A DNA stretch of 64,000 nucleotides, taken from contig CAVOKO010000011.1 in the NCBI GenBank assembly GCA_963696525.1, forward strand, positions 310,001-374,000, in the 5' to 3' direction. Of the stretch, positions 36,241-45,977 are shown one piece after another. Position 1 is the first letter of the stretch, and each line of letters opens with the position of its first letter. Made by a program: the position numbers and the translations under genes. The notes below the pieces were generated by a model. It saw only the letters and a program-made list of their open reading frames with translations, made no database searches and was not told where the DNA came from. Source of the stretch: CAWBRT01 sp963696525 (GTDB lineage Bacteria > Acidobacteriota > Terriglobia > Terriglobales > Acidobacteriaceae).

Positions 36241-37017
36241 TTAGCTGGAGCTGGCGATGTTACCGATGCTGTCGGCGGCTGCGGCGGCAGGAGTTTCCGT
36301 CAGGCCCGGCGAACTGCCGAGGAGTTTGTGGTGCATGCAATACAACGCCAGTTCCAGGCGGTCCGAGACGCCCAGCTTGTCGTAGATCTTACGCAGATAG
36401 TTCTTCACCACCTGCTCGGTGGTGCCAACCTCGGTGGCAATTTCCTTGTTCCGCAGCCCCTGGGTGACGCCCGAGATGATCATCAACTCCTTCGAACTCA
36501 ACTTCGTCCTGGTCTTCGGACTGATCAGCTTCGTCGCTTGGGCGCGATAGGCCTCGATCACAAGATTAATACATCGATTATCCAGCCAGGTTTCGCCGAC
36601 GGAAACTTTGCGAATACACTTGATCAGCAGGTCTGGAGAAATGGAGCGTGGCACGACCCCGCAGGCACCCCGGCGGACATATTCCAGGATTTCCGATTCA
36701 TCCTGATCGGCCACGATCAGCACCACTTTTAAGTTGGGAACCAGATGCATCAGTGCGGCGACGCTTTCGCCCGGCTCGGGCGCAATCGCAGCTTCCATCA
36801 GGAGGACGTCGGTGGGATGCCGTTGAATGGCCGATTCCGTCTGGGCCAAAGTTTCGGTCTGGGCCATCACGCGCAAGTCATCTTCCAGAGCAAAAATTTT
36901 CCTCATGCCCACGCGGAAAATCGGCTCGCTATCGGCAACGATCACGCGAATCCGATTGACGTCGCCATCGAGCTCTTGCTCTGTTTGTCCCTGTGCCTCA
37001 GCAGGCTCCGTGGCCAT
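36241..37017 (-). CDS. LuxR-type regulator with degenerate receiver domain
   Basis: A 258-residue NarL/FixJ-type protein: a receiver-like domain (about 23-140) and a LuxR helix-turn-helix (about 175-235, LSSKELMIISGVTQGLRNKEIATEVGTTEQVVKNYL). Receiver key sites are altered. The acidic pair reads D29-S30, the phosphoryl-acceptor Asp is E75 (DVLLMEAAI), the conserved Thr/Ser is V102 and the conserved Lys is R124. It therefore should not be phosphorylated normally; E75 may mimic the active state. The N- and C-terminal extensions are low-complexity (A-rich tail). No histidine kinase is adjacent; a PilZ gene lies 33 bp upstream in the same direction. Confidence 0.85.
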   Translation of the reverse strand: MATEPAEAQGQTEQELDGDVNRIRVIVADSEPIFRVGMRKIFALEDDLRVMAQTETLAQTESAIQRHPTDVLLMEAAIAPEPGESVAALMHLVPNLKVVLIVADQDESEILEYVRRGACGVVPRSISPDLLIKCIRKVSVGETWLDNRCINLVIEAYRAQATKLISPKTRTKLSSKELMIISGVTQGLRNKEIATEVGTTEQVVKNYLRKIYDKLGVSDRLELALYCMHHKLLGSSPGLTETPAAAAADSIGNIASSS

Positions 37018-37050
37018 CGCAGTTCCCTGGGGAAACTTTCCCCTTCCTAT

Positions 37051-37491
37051 TTACGAACGCAGGAATCGGTACTCGTCGATAATAACAGCTAACTCCTGAC
37101 GATTACCTACAGGTGAGCAGCGTACCACGCGCCCGGTACAGTTCACCAGCACATCCTTGCCCGTACGGAAATTTCCCGCGGGCATGGCCATGACGAACTC
37201 AATCGTACTGTCTACCGGGATGAAGTGATCCAACAGAAAGAGGGCGCCTGCCGAGGAAATGTTTTGAGACTCCGCAGGGAACTCTTGCCCGTTGTGATGA
37301 ATCGTGATTGCGAGCCTGATCGGGAAGCGAACCCCGCAACGTAAATCCGGGATGTAATTGGGTGCTATCACAATTCCGGAGCATATACCTTTACCGCGGA
37401 TTGTCCGAATTACGAAAGTAATGTTTGCCGGAATGACGCCCGGGGCGCTGCCCGGATGGCCATAGCATCCTGGCAAGTGATGATCTCGCAA
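37051..37491 (-). CDS. PilZ-domain protein
   Basis: A 146-codon frame whose C-terminal 95 residues form a PilZ domain. LRCGVRFPI supplies the Arg-rich start and ESQNISSAGALFLLD the [D/N]xSxxG motif that contacts cyclic-di-GMP, followed by a beta-barrel with VNCTGRVVRC. The first R of the classical RxxxR pair is R51 and the second R55, so binding is plausible. The true start may be internal (GTG near 37371), because the first 40 residues look unstructured. The neighbouring LuxR-type regulator and the GGDEF cyclase at 47209 are possible signalling partners. Confidence 0.7.
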   Translation of the reverse strand: MRDHHLPGCYGHPGSAPGVIPANITFVIRTIRGKGICSGIVIAPNYIPDLRCGVRFPIRLAITIHHNGQEFPAESQNISSAGALFLLDHFIPVDSTIEFVMAMPAGNFRTGKDVLVNCTGRVVRCSPVGNRQELAVIIDEYRFLRS

Positions 37492-37507
37492 CCAGTTAAA
37501 AACATAA

Positions 37508-38887
37508 TTAGAACTTAGTAACCTCGGTAAAATTGAAGCCGTTCACTTTCATTGCGGGCACCACCATGTCGAATGATTCCTCACCGCTGGCCCGCACCGG
37601 CGCGCCCATTGCCACTACGTTGGAGAGCATGTGCAGCAGGCTCTCATTGAACCGGAAGTTCAAAACTCCCTTGCCGATCGCGCCGTTTTCCACCAGGAAA
37701 GTCCCGTCGCGAGTCATGCCGGTGAGAATCTTCTCGTATGGGTCAACCTCGCGGATGTACCACAGCCGCGTGACGTAGATCGCGCGCTCGCTCTCGCTCA
37801 CCATTTGCTCCAGCGTCTGGACCGCGCCCGGCGCCTCGAAAACAATGTTGATTGGGGCTTCGCCCATCTCGTTCGGCAGAGGGAAGCCGTGGCCGGTGGG
37901 CTGAGGCTTTCCCAGTTGCGAAGCGAATGGCGAGGCAGCGAGCTGCCGGGCGATGCCGCGAGCGTATACGAGGTTCTTGATGACGCCGTTTTTTACCAGC
38001 TCCACCCGCGTGCGGCGCATGCCTTCACCGTCAAAGGCCGCTCCCGTTTGCAAGGGATGATAGACATCGTCGGCGATGGTAATGTTCTCGCCGAAAATCT
38101 TTTTCCCGATCCGGTTGTTCAAGAACGAACGCTGATCAAGCAGCGCCATGCCGCTGAAATCCCAGAACATGAAGCCCACCAGATCGAGCACCGCCGCCGG
38201 CTCCAGGATTACGGTGTACTTGCCCGCGGCCAGTTCTTGCGGGTTCGCCGACCTTTTGGCCTTCTCGGCCGCCGTCTCCGCCAGCCCGAGCGCATCGATC
38301 TGGTCGATATCGGACGAATTGCTTTTCTGCCAGCCCGAGGAGTTCTCCGCCAGCATGGTTATAGAGGCCTCGGCCAGCGTCTGCGCGTGGTAGAGGTCGA
38401 CTCCTCGCGAATTCAGCAGCACTTCCATCTGCTCCGAGACGGCGAAGGTGCCGGCCGCGGTCAGGCGCTCGCGCTTGGCGATTCCGACCATCCCAGCGAC
38501 CGCGTCGGCGCGTTGTCCTGGATCGATGGCCGCAGTGCGCGCCACATGGCGGTTCGGGGTTGAAGCCTTGCCGGTCTCCTCCGGCGTGGGCAGCGCGAGC
38601 AGGTCGGGATCACGCTGCTGCACCTTGGCAAGCGACTCGGCCTGCGCAACCACGCGCCTCAGGCTTTCGTCGTCAAAGCGGTTGGTGCTCGCCCGCGCCG
38701 TGCGTCCATCGAAAACCACGCGCAGGGAAGCGGCATAGTTTTCCTCGGCCACGTTCTGGGTGATGGCGTTGTTGGCGAAACGTGTAAGCGCGCTGCGCCC
38801 GCCGCTCACCATCAACTCCACCTCTTCAGCGGAGGAAAGCTTGCGAATGCGCTGGAAAATCTCGCGAGCCCTGTCCTTATCTAGCAT
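37508..38887 (-). CDS. pmbA: TldE/PmbA-family metalloprotease subunit
   Basis: About 459 residues, TldD/PmbA family, the non-catalytic-type partner. It lacks HExxxH but has the family blocks ALTRFANNAITQNVAEENY, TAAGTFAVSEQMEVLLNSRGV, GKYTVILEPAAVLDLVGFMFWDFSG and the C-terminal NGAIGKGVLNFRFNES. In E. coli TldD and TldE form a heterodimer that degrades unfolded or modified peptides such as microcin B17 precursor and CcdA. ATG 38887 is preferred over GTG 38905. tldD lies 114 bp upstream on the same strand, so the pair is an operon. Confidence 0.9.
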   Translation of the reverse strand: MLDKDRAREIFQRIRKLSSAEEVELMVSGGRSALTRFANNAITQNVAEENYAASLRVVFDGRTARASTNRFDDESLRRVVAQAESLAKVQQRDPDLLALPTPEETGKASTPNRHVARTAAIDPGQRADAVAGMVGIAKRERLTAAGTFAVSEQMEVLLNSRGVDLYHAQTLAEASITMLAENSSGWQKSNSSDIDQIDALGLAETAAEKAKRSANPQELAAGKYTVILEPAAVLDLVGFMFWDFSGMALLDQRSFLNNRIGKKIFGENITIADDVYHPLQTGAAFDGEGMRRTRVELVKNGVIKNLVYARGIARQLAASPFASQLGKPQPTGHGFPLPNEMGEAPINIVFEAPGAVQTLEQMVSESERAIYVTRLWYIREVDPYEKILTGMTRDGTFLVENGAIGKGVLNFRFNESLLHMLSNVVAMGAPVRASGEESFDMVVPAMKVNGFNFTEVTKF

Positions 38888-38978
38888 CTTGCCGCTCTTT
38901 CGCACATTGGGTGTCTTGCTTGGTTGCGTAGAACCAGAGCTTGCCGACTCTCAAATGGAACCTCGATGGCCCAGTTCC

Positions 38979-38998
38979 GAAACTTGAAACTCGAAACT
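38979..38998. repeat. 20-bp dispersed repeat CGAAACTTGAAACTCGAAAC
   Basis: The identical 20-mer recurs at 50207-50226 between mreC and mreB. Both copies lie in short intergenic gaps between co-directional genes. Confidence 0.6.
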
Positions 38999-39001
38999 TC
39001 C

Positions 39002-40468
39002 TCACTGCCCCTTATAAGCCGAGCCCACCTGCACGTTGCGGAAGCGCGCCGGCGACGCTCCGTGCCCGGTTCCCATCACCTGCTGGGGTTGCCCTTTGCC
39101 GCAGTTCGGGGTGCCCCACAACGTCCACTCGTCGCGCGAGCACAAAGCGTCCAGAGAGTTCCAGAACTCGGTGGTGATCCCGGAATACGAAGGATTCTTA
39201 ATCATCCTCCCGAGCTTGCCGCCTTTGATCTCCCAGCCGATTTCGCAGCCGAACTGGAAATTGTAGCGCTTGTCGTCGATCGACCAGGAACGGTTCGTCT
39301 GCATGAAGATGCCGTCGCCCGTCTGCGCGAGTAACTCATCAAGCGTCAGCGGGCGCTCGCCCGGCAGCAGGCTGATATTCGTCATACGCACGATGGGCAC
39401 GCGGTTCCAGCTTTCGGCGCGCATGTTGCCGCCGCTGCGGGTGCGCCCGATCATCGCCGCTGTGTCGCGCGAGGAGAGATACCCTGTGAACTGCCCTTGC
39501 TGGATGATGGGCACCGACTGCGCCTCGACGCCTTCATCGTCGTAGGCGAAGGTGCCCAACCCCGGGCCGTGCGCTTCGGTCGCATCGGCTACCACGTTCA
39601 CCAGCTCGCTGCCGTAGCGCAGGTGGTTCAGCTTGTCGAGGGTAAGAAACGAAGTTCCGGCAAAGTTCGCTTCCATGCCGAGCACGCGGTCGAGTTCAAT
39701 CGGGTGGCCGATCGATTCGTGAATCTGCAATCCCATCTGCGAAGAATCCAACACCAGCGTCAGGCGTCCCTGGGGACATTGCGCCGCGTGGTGTAGCGCC
39801 ACGCACTGCTCGCCGATGCGCCGCGCGTTCTCCAGCAGCTTCAACTCTTCGACCAGCTCGTAACCTTTGTTCTGCCACTGTCCGCCAAAGGAGTTCGGAT
39901 ACGAGCGCTTCTGGATCTCTGTGCCGGCAAACGCGTAGGCGGCATAACCCGCCCCGGTCGTATAGCGCGTCTGGCGAATAGAAGAGCCCTCGGTGTTGTA
40001 AAACCACTGTTCAGAGCGGCGGAAGTTGAGGTTCGTCTCGGCCAGCGTTATGCCCGGGACACCTCGTAGAGCCGCGTCAATCGCCATCAGCAACTGGAGG
40101 TTGTCGTCTATAGACGTCGTAAACGGGTCGATTTTGCAAGGCGAACTCCAGTCGGCCTTGGACGGCTTCTCCGGAACCAGTTGCAGCGGGCGTTCCTTCA
40201 CCCTCGCCGAAGCCCTGGCAATGGCTACGGCTTCGGCGGCGCAACGCTCAACGCCCTGCTGCGTCAGCTCCTCTGTGGCGGCGAAGCCCCAGGCGCCATC
40301 GGCGATCACCCTGATCCCGGCTCCCATCGATTCAAAACTGGAGGCGGTGCTGATCTTTCCGTTCTTCGTCGCCAGCGCCCGGTCGCGTTCGTGCACCGCC
40401 CGCGCCTCGGCATAGCTTGCGCCCCGCGCCTGCGCCGTCCCTAGTGCCCACTCAGCAACCTGTTTCAT
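39002..40468 (-). CDS. tldD: TldD-family zinc metalloprotease
   Basis: A 488-residue catalytic TldD subunit. The metal motif HExxxH is visible at H250-E251-x3-H255 (QIHESIGHPIE); the downstream ligand is expected among the Cys residues near the C-terminus (LWGTPNCGKGQ). Other blocks: DGAWGFAATEELT, YNTEGSSIRQTRY, GRTRSGGNMRAESW. ATG 40468 is fixed by GAGGTGAG just upstream; a longer frame begins at 40507 without similarity. It works with TldE as a broad peptidase of unfolded regions. The IS element lies about 106 bp before its start, close to any promoter. Confidence 0.92.
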   Translation of the reverse strand: MKQVAEWALGTAQARGASYAEARAVHERDRALATKNGKISTASSFESMGAGIRVIADGAWGFAATEELTQQGVERCAAEAVAIARASARVKERPLQLVPEKPSKADWSSPCKIDPFTTSIDDNLQLLMAIDAALRGVPGITLAETNLNFRRSEQWFYNTEGSSIRQTRYTTGAGYAAYAFAGTEIQKRSYPNSFGGQWQNKGYELVEELKLLENARRIGEQCVALHHAAQCPQGRLTLVLDSSQMGLQIHESIGHPIELDRVLGMEANFAGTSFLTLDKLNHLRYGSELVNVVADATEAHGPGLGTFAYDDEGVEAQSVPIIQQGQFTGYLSSRDTAAMIGRTRSGGNMRAESWNRVPIVRMTNISLLPGERPLTLDELLAQTGDGIFMQTNRSWSIDDKRYNFQFGCEIGWEIKGGKLGRMIKNPSYSGITTEFWNSLDALCSRDEWTLWGTPNCGKGQPQQVMGTGHGASPARFRNVQVGSAYKGQ

Positions 40469-40574
40469 GCTCACCTCGAACCGATGATGATAACAAGTTC
40501 GGGGCATAGCCTGCGTCGCCGTCGTCGATCCGCGACCGATGCCTCACGGCTTCGAACTAAGCAAAACAGACTAG

Positions 40575-41426
40575 AACCTATCTCATAAATGACGCTCGCG
40601 AGTAAATGCTTGCATTGCGAGCGGAGTTGAAGCAAATCAGGTGCATGGCTGATCTCACGGATATGCAGTGGGAACGTCTCAAGCCCCTGGTGGAGTGGAA
40701 CCAGAAACGGCGGCCCGATGGACGCGGGCCGTCCCTGGAGCGATGCACGCCGAGCACTGAATGGTGTGCTATGGATTCTGCGAACAGGCGCCCCCTGGCA
40801 GGATCTTCCACCACGGTATGGGTCGTACCAGACCTGCCATCGGCGCTTCCAGCAATGGCAGCAAGCCGGCGTGCTGGACGGTATCTTGTGGGCGTTGTGC
40901 GAAGACCTGCTGGCGCGTGGGGAACTCGGGTTGGAGGAGACGTTCATCGATGCCTCCTTCGCGGGGGCAAAAAGGGGGCGATCGCATTGGTCCAACACGC
41001 TGCGGCAAAGGGAGCAAGATCATGGCAATCGCGGACAGCCATGGTCTTCCTATCGCCGTCCGGGTTACAAGCGCTTCGCCGAATGAGTCCACCCTGGTCG
41101 AAGCCACGCTCGCCCAACGCCACGTCGCAGCCCTGCCCGAACGAATGATCGGCGACAAGGCTTACGACAGCGACCGATTGGATGAGCGGCTGCAGCAACA
41201 GCAAGGCGTCGAACTGATCGCGCCCAACCGGCGCAAGCGAAGGCGAACACAAGACGGGCGGCCACTTCGCCGCTACCTGCGACGCTGGAAGATCGAGCGA
41301 CTGTTCGCCTGGCTCAAGAACTTTCGCCGCCTGACCAGCCGTTGGGAGCGTCACGCCGCCAACTTCCTCGGCATGGTTCAGCTCGGCTGCGTGTTGATCT
41401 TGTTGAGGCATTTATGAGACTGCCTC
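40575..41426. mobile_element. IS5-family insertion sequence (IS427-like)
   Basis: The 852-bp element is flanked by CTAG on both sides (40571-40574 and 41427-41430), a palindromic site typical of IS5-family targets. Ends AACCTATCTCATAAATG and, inverted, AGGCAGTCTCATAAATG share 13 of 17 bases including an 11-bp identical core. The transposase reads rightward inside. The element sits between tldD and the PEP-CTERM gene. Confidence 0.8.
40645..41417 (+). pseudogene. IS5-family transposase, spread over three frames
   Basis: An IS427-type DDE transposase of about 255 residues is recognisable. The N-terminus MADLTDMQWERLKPLV is in one frame, RPWSDARRALNGVLWILRTGAPWQDLPPRYGSYQTCHRRFQQW in the second, and GGDRIGPTRCGKGSKIMAIADSHGLPIAV to KIERLFAWLKNFRRLTSRWE in the third. 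The DDE residues lie in FIDAS, the IGDKAYDSD segment and the E of IERLF. The first shift (about 40711) looks like one extra base. The second lies at AAAAAGGGGG (40970-40979), a slippery-type run that could be programmed frameshifting as known for IS5 relatives. With two shifts it is probably inactive. Confidence 0.8.
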
Positions 41427-41542
41427 TAGGCCTCTCGATAGCCGCAAAAGGAACAAAATCAGGTGATCAGTTTATTCCGGAACTCGCCCTCAAACAGCTA
41501 CAATGGATTTAGATCAATCCAGACTATTGCGAAGGAAGCCCT

Positions 41543-41725
41543 TTGAATCTGCAGCCCAATGTGCCGCATTTTGTTCACAAGACCATTTGTAACGGGATCA
41601 TTCTGTCCACCTGCCTGCTGTGCGAGAAGGTCGTGGGCAGTCCGACTGCTACAAATCTGAAGATCGCGGAGCAATCCCACTTGTGCAGTGGGGGATTCTC
41701 GATGTCTAACCGCACACAAGCTTGA
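41543..41725 (+). CDS. small Cys-containing protein, unknown function
   Basis: A 60-residue candidate starting with TTG at 41543, with AAGGAAG four bases upstream. The segment VPHFVHKTICNGIILSTCLLCEKVVGSPTATNLKIAEQSHLC has a C-x(8)-C-x2-C...H-x-C arrangement that could bind a metal and reads like a conserved small zinc protein. The last 12 residues look non-conserved. Not assigned to a named family. Confidence 0.45.
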   Translation: MNLQPNVPHFVHKTICNGIILSTCLLCEKVVGSPTATNLKIAEQSHLCSGGFSMSNRTQA

Positions 41726-41896
41726 CGTCTCCGAGAAAGCTTTCTTTTCGCCAACCGGTTCTCGCCCCCGCTCGCCCTTTTGTTTCGCTTGCAATTGCTT
41801 GGCTGTACGCCTGTAATCCATACACCAACATGCCGCACATACCGAGGCCGAAAACTGAGAATTGGAACAGGTGGGAGCAGGGTTTGTGAATGCCAG

Positions 41897-41921
41897 AAAA
41901 AAAGGCGCTCCGAAGAGCGCC
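41897..41921 (-). terminator. rho-independent terminator of PEP-CTERM gene
   Basis: On the minus strand, GGCGCTC and GAGCGCC (41904-41910/41915-41921) form a perfect 7-bp stem with a TTCG tetraloop, followed by seven T residues. It lies 28 bp after the stop. Confidence 0.85.
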
Positions 41922-41948
41922 CCGAGGAGGAGTGCGAATGGGATATGG

Positions 41949-42650
41949 CTAGCTGAATCTCTTGCGAATGAAGCCTGCCAAGCTCACCAAGCCTGTGCCG
42001 AGCAGCGCTAGAGTGCCGGGTTCGGGCACCGGAGCGGGACCGATGAATTCCTGGGGCGTAGCATAACCACTTGGATAACCGCTGGCAGAGCCGGCGACGG
42101 GAGTATAGACCGCAAGACCATTGAACTCGCCCGTCGTGAAGGTGGCGGTTTGCGCCTGATTGATCCAATAGGCGGAGGTTGTGGGGTCGGTGATTGAGTT
42201 ACTCCCGTAGCTAGGGGTGCTTGGATAAAAAAGCTGCCAGATGGCGAAGTTGATGCCGAGGGCGTCCGCCGAGTGCGTACCAAGTTGCAGAAAGAGGTAT
42301 GCGGCTTCGTTGTAAAGTGTGGCAGCGTTAGCTTGATATAGCGGATTCGCAACCCCATTATAAGTAGTGGATCCAAAAAGGGTTCCGGATAGTCCCTGTA
42401 AGCCGCTATTGGTGAAGAGGTTAACGTTCGCCGTCCAGGTCTCGTTGCCTTGGATATGGTAGGGATAGGTATCGCAGGCCATGGCTACTGTGTTGGTGCT
42501 GTTATTCACCCACATATTGTATGGATAGGCGGTCTCCCCACCCCCACTCGGACCGGTCGCGTTATCAAATTCGATCGTAACGGTTCCCGCGAATGCCGCT
42601 ACCGACGTGGTCAAAAGCCCTAGGACAAGCAACAAAACCCATTTGCGCAT
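41949..42650 (-). CDS. PEP-CTERM sorting-domain exported protein
   Basis: A 233-residue surface protein. It has an N-terminal signal peptide (MRKWVLLLVLGLLTTSVAAFAG) and the C-terminal sorting signal VPEPGTLALLGTGLVSLAGFIRKR: a PEP motif, one hydrophobic helix and a basic tail. The middle is rich in Asn, Thr, Tyr and Gly and has one Cys. Such proteins are recognised by exosortase (EpsH) and usually accompany exopolysaccharide production. AGGAACGG precedes ATG 42650. Exosortase itself is not in the window. Function beyond surface location is unknown. Confidence 0.85.
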   Translation of the reverse strand: MRKWVLLLVLGLLTTSVAAFAGTVTIEFDNATGPSGGGETAYPYNMWVNNSTNTVAMACDTYPYHIQGNETWTANVNLFTNSGLQGLSGTLFGSTTYNGVANPLYQANAATLYNEAAYLFLQLGTHSADALGINFAIWQLFYPSTPSYGSNSITDPTTSAYWINQAQTATFTTGEFNGLAVYTPVAGSASGYPSGYATPQEFIGPAPVPEPGTLALLGTGLVSLAGFIRKRFS

Positions 42651-42987
42651 TTCCGTTCCTCTATCTGGTAAAAGTGCGAACACGCCTGATAGTGCACGCG
42701 GCTGGCCACCTGGGAAAAGTAGTCAAGTAGCAGAAAACAAATCAGATAATAAAAATCACAGTGCAGTAAACACGGTGCCGTTGCAGCATTTAGGAAAACT
42801 ATTTCCATCCAAAGTGCATAGACCTTTAGTAATTAGTAATTGCTGAGACCGGGAGGGCGGAGCTCGAATTGGACGCTGTCCTTCTTCCTTCGGACGCGCG
42901 CCACCAGACACATTCCTCGGCTACGGAAGATGGCACAGGCGACTGCAAAAGCCCTGCGACGCGTTCCTCGGCGGCCTTGCGGAAGCT

Positions 42988-43013
42988 AAAAAAGCCGGGC
43001 GCTAATGCCCGGC
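42988..43013 (-). terminator. rho-independent terminator of ahcY
   Basis: On the minus strand, GCCGGGC ATTAGC GCCCGGC (42994-43013) is a perfect 7-bp stem followed by six T residues, 48 bp after the ahcY stop. The remaining bases between 42651 and 43060 hold the PEP-CTERM leader and no gene. Confidence 0.85.
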
Positions 43014-43060
43014 TGCGGTTCTACGGCGACATAAGGGATACATCGACAGCGAAATCCCTG

Positions 43061-44338
43061 CTAGGTACCTTCCGCCCAGCCCGCCAAGTACTCTTCCTGT
43101 TCGGGGGTCAGGCGATCAATCATGATTCCCATCGATTCCAGCTTCAGCCGCGCCACGCGCTTGTCGAGCTCATCGGGAACTTTGAAGACCTTTTTATCGA
43201 GGCTGGCGTGGTTTTTGACCATGTACTCGACCGAGAGCGCCTGGTCGGCGAAGCTCATATCCATGACCGCCGCCGGATGCCCTTCGGCCGCAGCCAGATT
43301 GATTAGCCGACCTTCGCCCAGCAGGTTGATCTTGCGGCCGTCCCGCAGCGAGTACTCCTCGACGAAGTTGCGCGTCGTGCGCTTGCCGCTGGATAGCTTT
43401 TCCAGCGCCGGAATATCGATCTCGACGTTGAAGTGGCCGGAGTTGGCGACGATGGCGCCATCCTTCATGACCGCGAAGTGCTCCTTGCGCAGCACGTTCT
43501 TGTTGCCGGTCACGGTGCAGAAGACGTCGCCGATCTTGGCCGCGTGCTCCATGGCCATTACGCGATAGCCGTCCATGACCGCTTCCAGAGCCTTCGTCGG
43601 GTCGATTTCGGTGATGATAACCTCGGCGCCCAGCCCGCGCGCCCGGCTTGCCAGGCCGCGTCCGCACCAGCCATAACCGGCAACCACGAATTTGGAACCC
43701 GCCAGCAGGAAATTGGTGGCGCGGATGATGCCGTCGATCGTCGATTGTCCGGTGCCATAGCGGTTATCGAACAGGTGCTTGGTGTCGGCGTCGTTCACGG
43801 CGATGATGGGGTAGCGCAGCACGCCCTGCTTAGCCATGGCGCGCAGCCGTATGACTCCGGTAGTGGTTTCTTCGGTGCCGCCCAGAATGCCGTCCAGCAC
43901 ATCCGTCCGCTTGGTCAGGGCAGTGGTCACCAGGTCCGCCCCATCGTCCATGGTGATGTGCGGCTTATGATCGAGGGCGGCCATGATGTGCTTGTAATAA
44001 GTCTCGTTGTCCTCGCCTTTGATGGCAAAGACCGGGATATTACTGTCGCGCACCAGCGCCGCGGCCACATCATCCTGGGTCGAGAGCGGATTGGAAGCGC
44101 ACAAAACCACGTCTGCGCCGCCATCCCGAAGGGTGATCGCCAGATTCGCCGTCTCCGCCGTCACATGCAGGCAGGCGGCGATACGAATGCCCTGCAAGGG
44201 CTGATTCTTAATGAATTCTTTGCGGATGATCTGCAGAACCTGCATGGACTGGTTCGCCCAGTCGATGCGCTTGCGTCCTAAATCCGCCATCTCTAGATTT
44301 TTCACATCATACGAAGGAACTTGTGCCGCAGTTGGCAT
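43061..44338 (-). CDS. ahcY: adenosylhomocysteinase
   Basis: A 425-residue S-adenosylhomocysteine hydrolase. It converts SAH to adenosine and homocysteine, relieving inhibition of methyltransferases. Motifs: the N-terminal KNLEMADLGRKRIDWA, HVTAETANLAITLRDGGADV, the NAD site VVAGYGWCGRGLASRARGLGA, the active-site DGAIVANSGHFNVEID and the C-terminal KLESMGIMIDRLTPEQ(E)EY. The length matches the short (bacterial/archaeal) class. Upstream on the same strand lies metK, with a 235-bp gap, so the two SAM-cycle enzymes are neighbours. Confidence 0.95.
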   Translation of the reverse strand: MPTAAQVPSYDVKNLEMADLGRKRIDWANQSMQVLQIIRKEFIKNQPLQGIRIAACLHVTAETANLAITLRDGGADVVLCASNPLSTQDDVAAALVRDSNIPVFAIKGEDNETYYKHIMAALDHKPHITMDDGADLVTTALTKRTDVLDGILGGTEETTTGVIRLRAMAKQGVLRYPIIAVNDADTKHLFDNRYGTGQSTIDGIIRATNFLLAGSKFVVAGYGWCGRGLASRARGLGAEVIITEIDPTKALEAVMDGYRVMAMEHAAKIGDVFCTVTGNKNVLRKEHFAVMKDGAIVANSGHFNVEIDIPALEKLSSGKRTTRNFVEEYSLRDGRKINLLGEGRLINLAAAEGHPAAVMDMSFADQALSVEYMVKNHASLDKKVFKVPDELDKRVARLKLESMGIMIDRLTPEQEEYLAGWAEGT

Positions 44339-44573
44339 AATCTATACCCCGATCTATTTTCCGATCTTTTTTAACGATACACGGTTGCCGCAAGACGTGC
44401 CGAGCCGAATGACTTCATCGGGCGAATCCGGCAGCCACGCGAGAATGGCGTTCATGCGGTCAGCGCCTTTCGCCCGCTAGTGCTACTGAAAAGCTAAGGC
44501 CTTGGCAGAGCGAACCCAGGCATCAGGCTTCACTGCCAGGCGGCAAAGCCACCGGGCCTGCCGCCGCAGAGTC

Positions 44574-45746
<1,173 letters not shown>

Positions 45747-45977
45747 GATGTCCTCCTGGTTCGAAATTCACTCGTACGACCGTGGACCCCGGCACGTTGA
45801 AAGTCGAGATCCCCGGCCAAGCTCTGTCAGGGCAGAAAACTGGGTGTCAAAAGCTTAAGTTTATAGGGGCAGCGCTGGCGGCGCAACCACGAGAGGTCGA
45901 CCTGCGGTAAATTGAAGTGTGAATGGCTGCTATTCGCATTGAAATGCCGAGGCAGGTCCGCAAAGCGTTGACAGGCC
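45747..45977. other. metK leader region
   Basis: This 231-bp stretch lies between the end of the RodZ-like gene and metK. Apart from the AGGAGGAC ribosome-binding site it shows no clear promoter or riboswitch; a TTGACA-like hexamer on the minus strand lacks a convincing -10 partner. Confidence 0.3.

Noticed and set aside
41575..42168. 197-codon open frame on the minus strand
   Set aside because: Overlaps the end of the PEP-CTERM gene and its terminator; no ribosome-binding site or family pattern.
45747..45977. SAM riboswitch ahead of metK
   Set aside because: No SAM-I, SAM-II or SAM/SAH consensus elements were recognisable in the leader.
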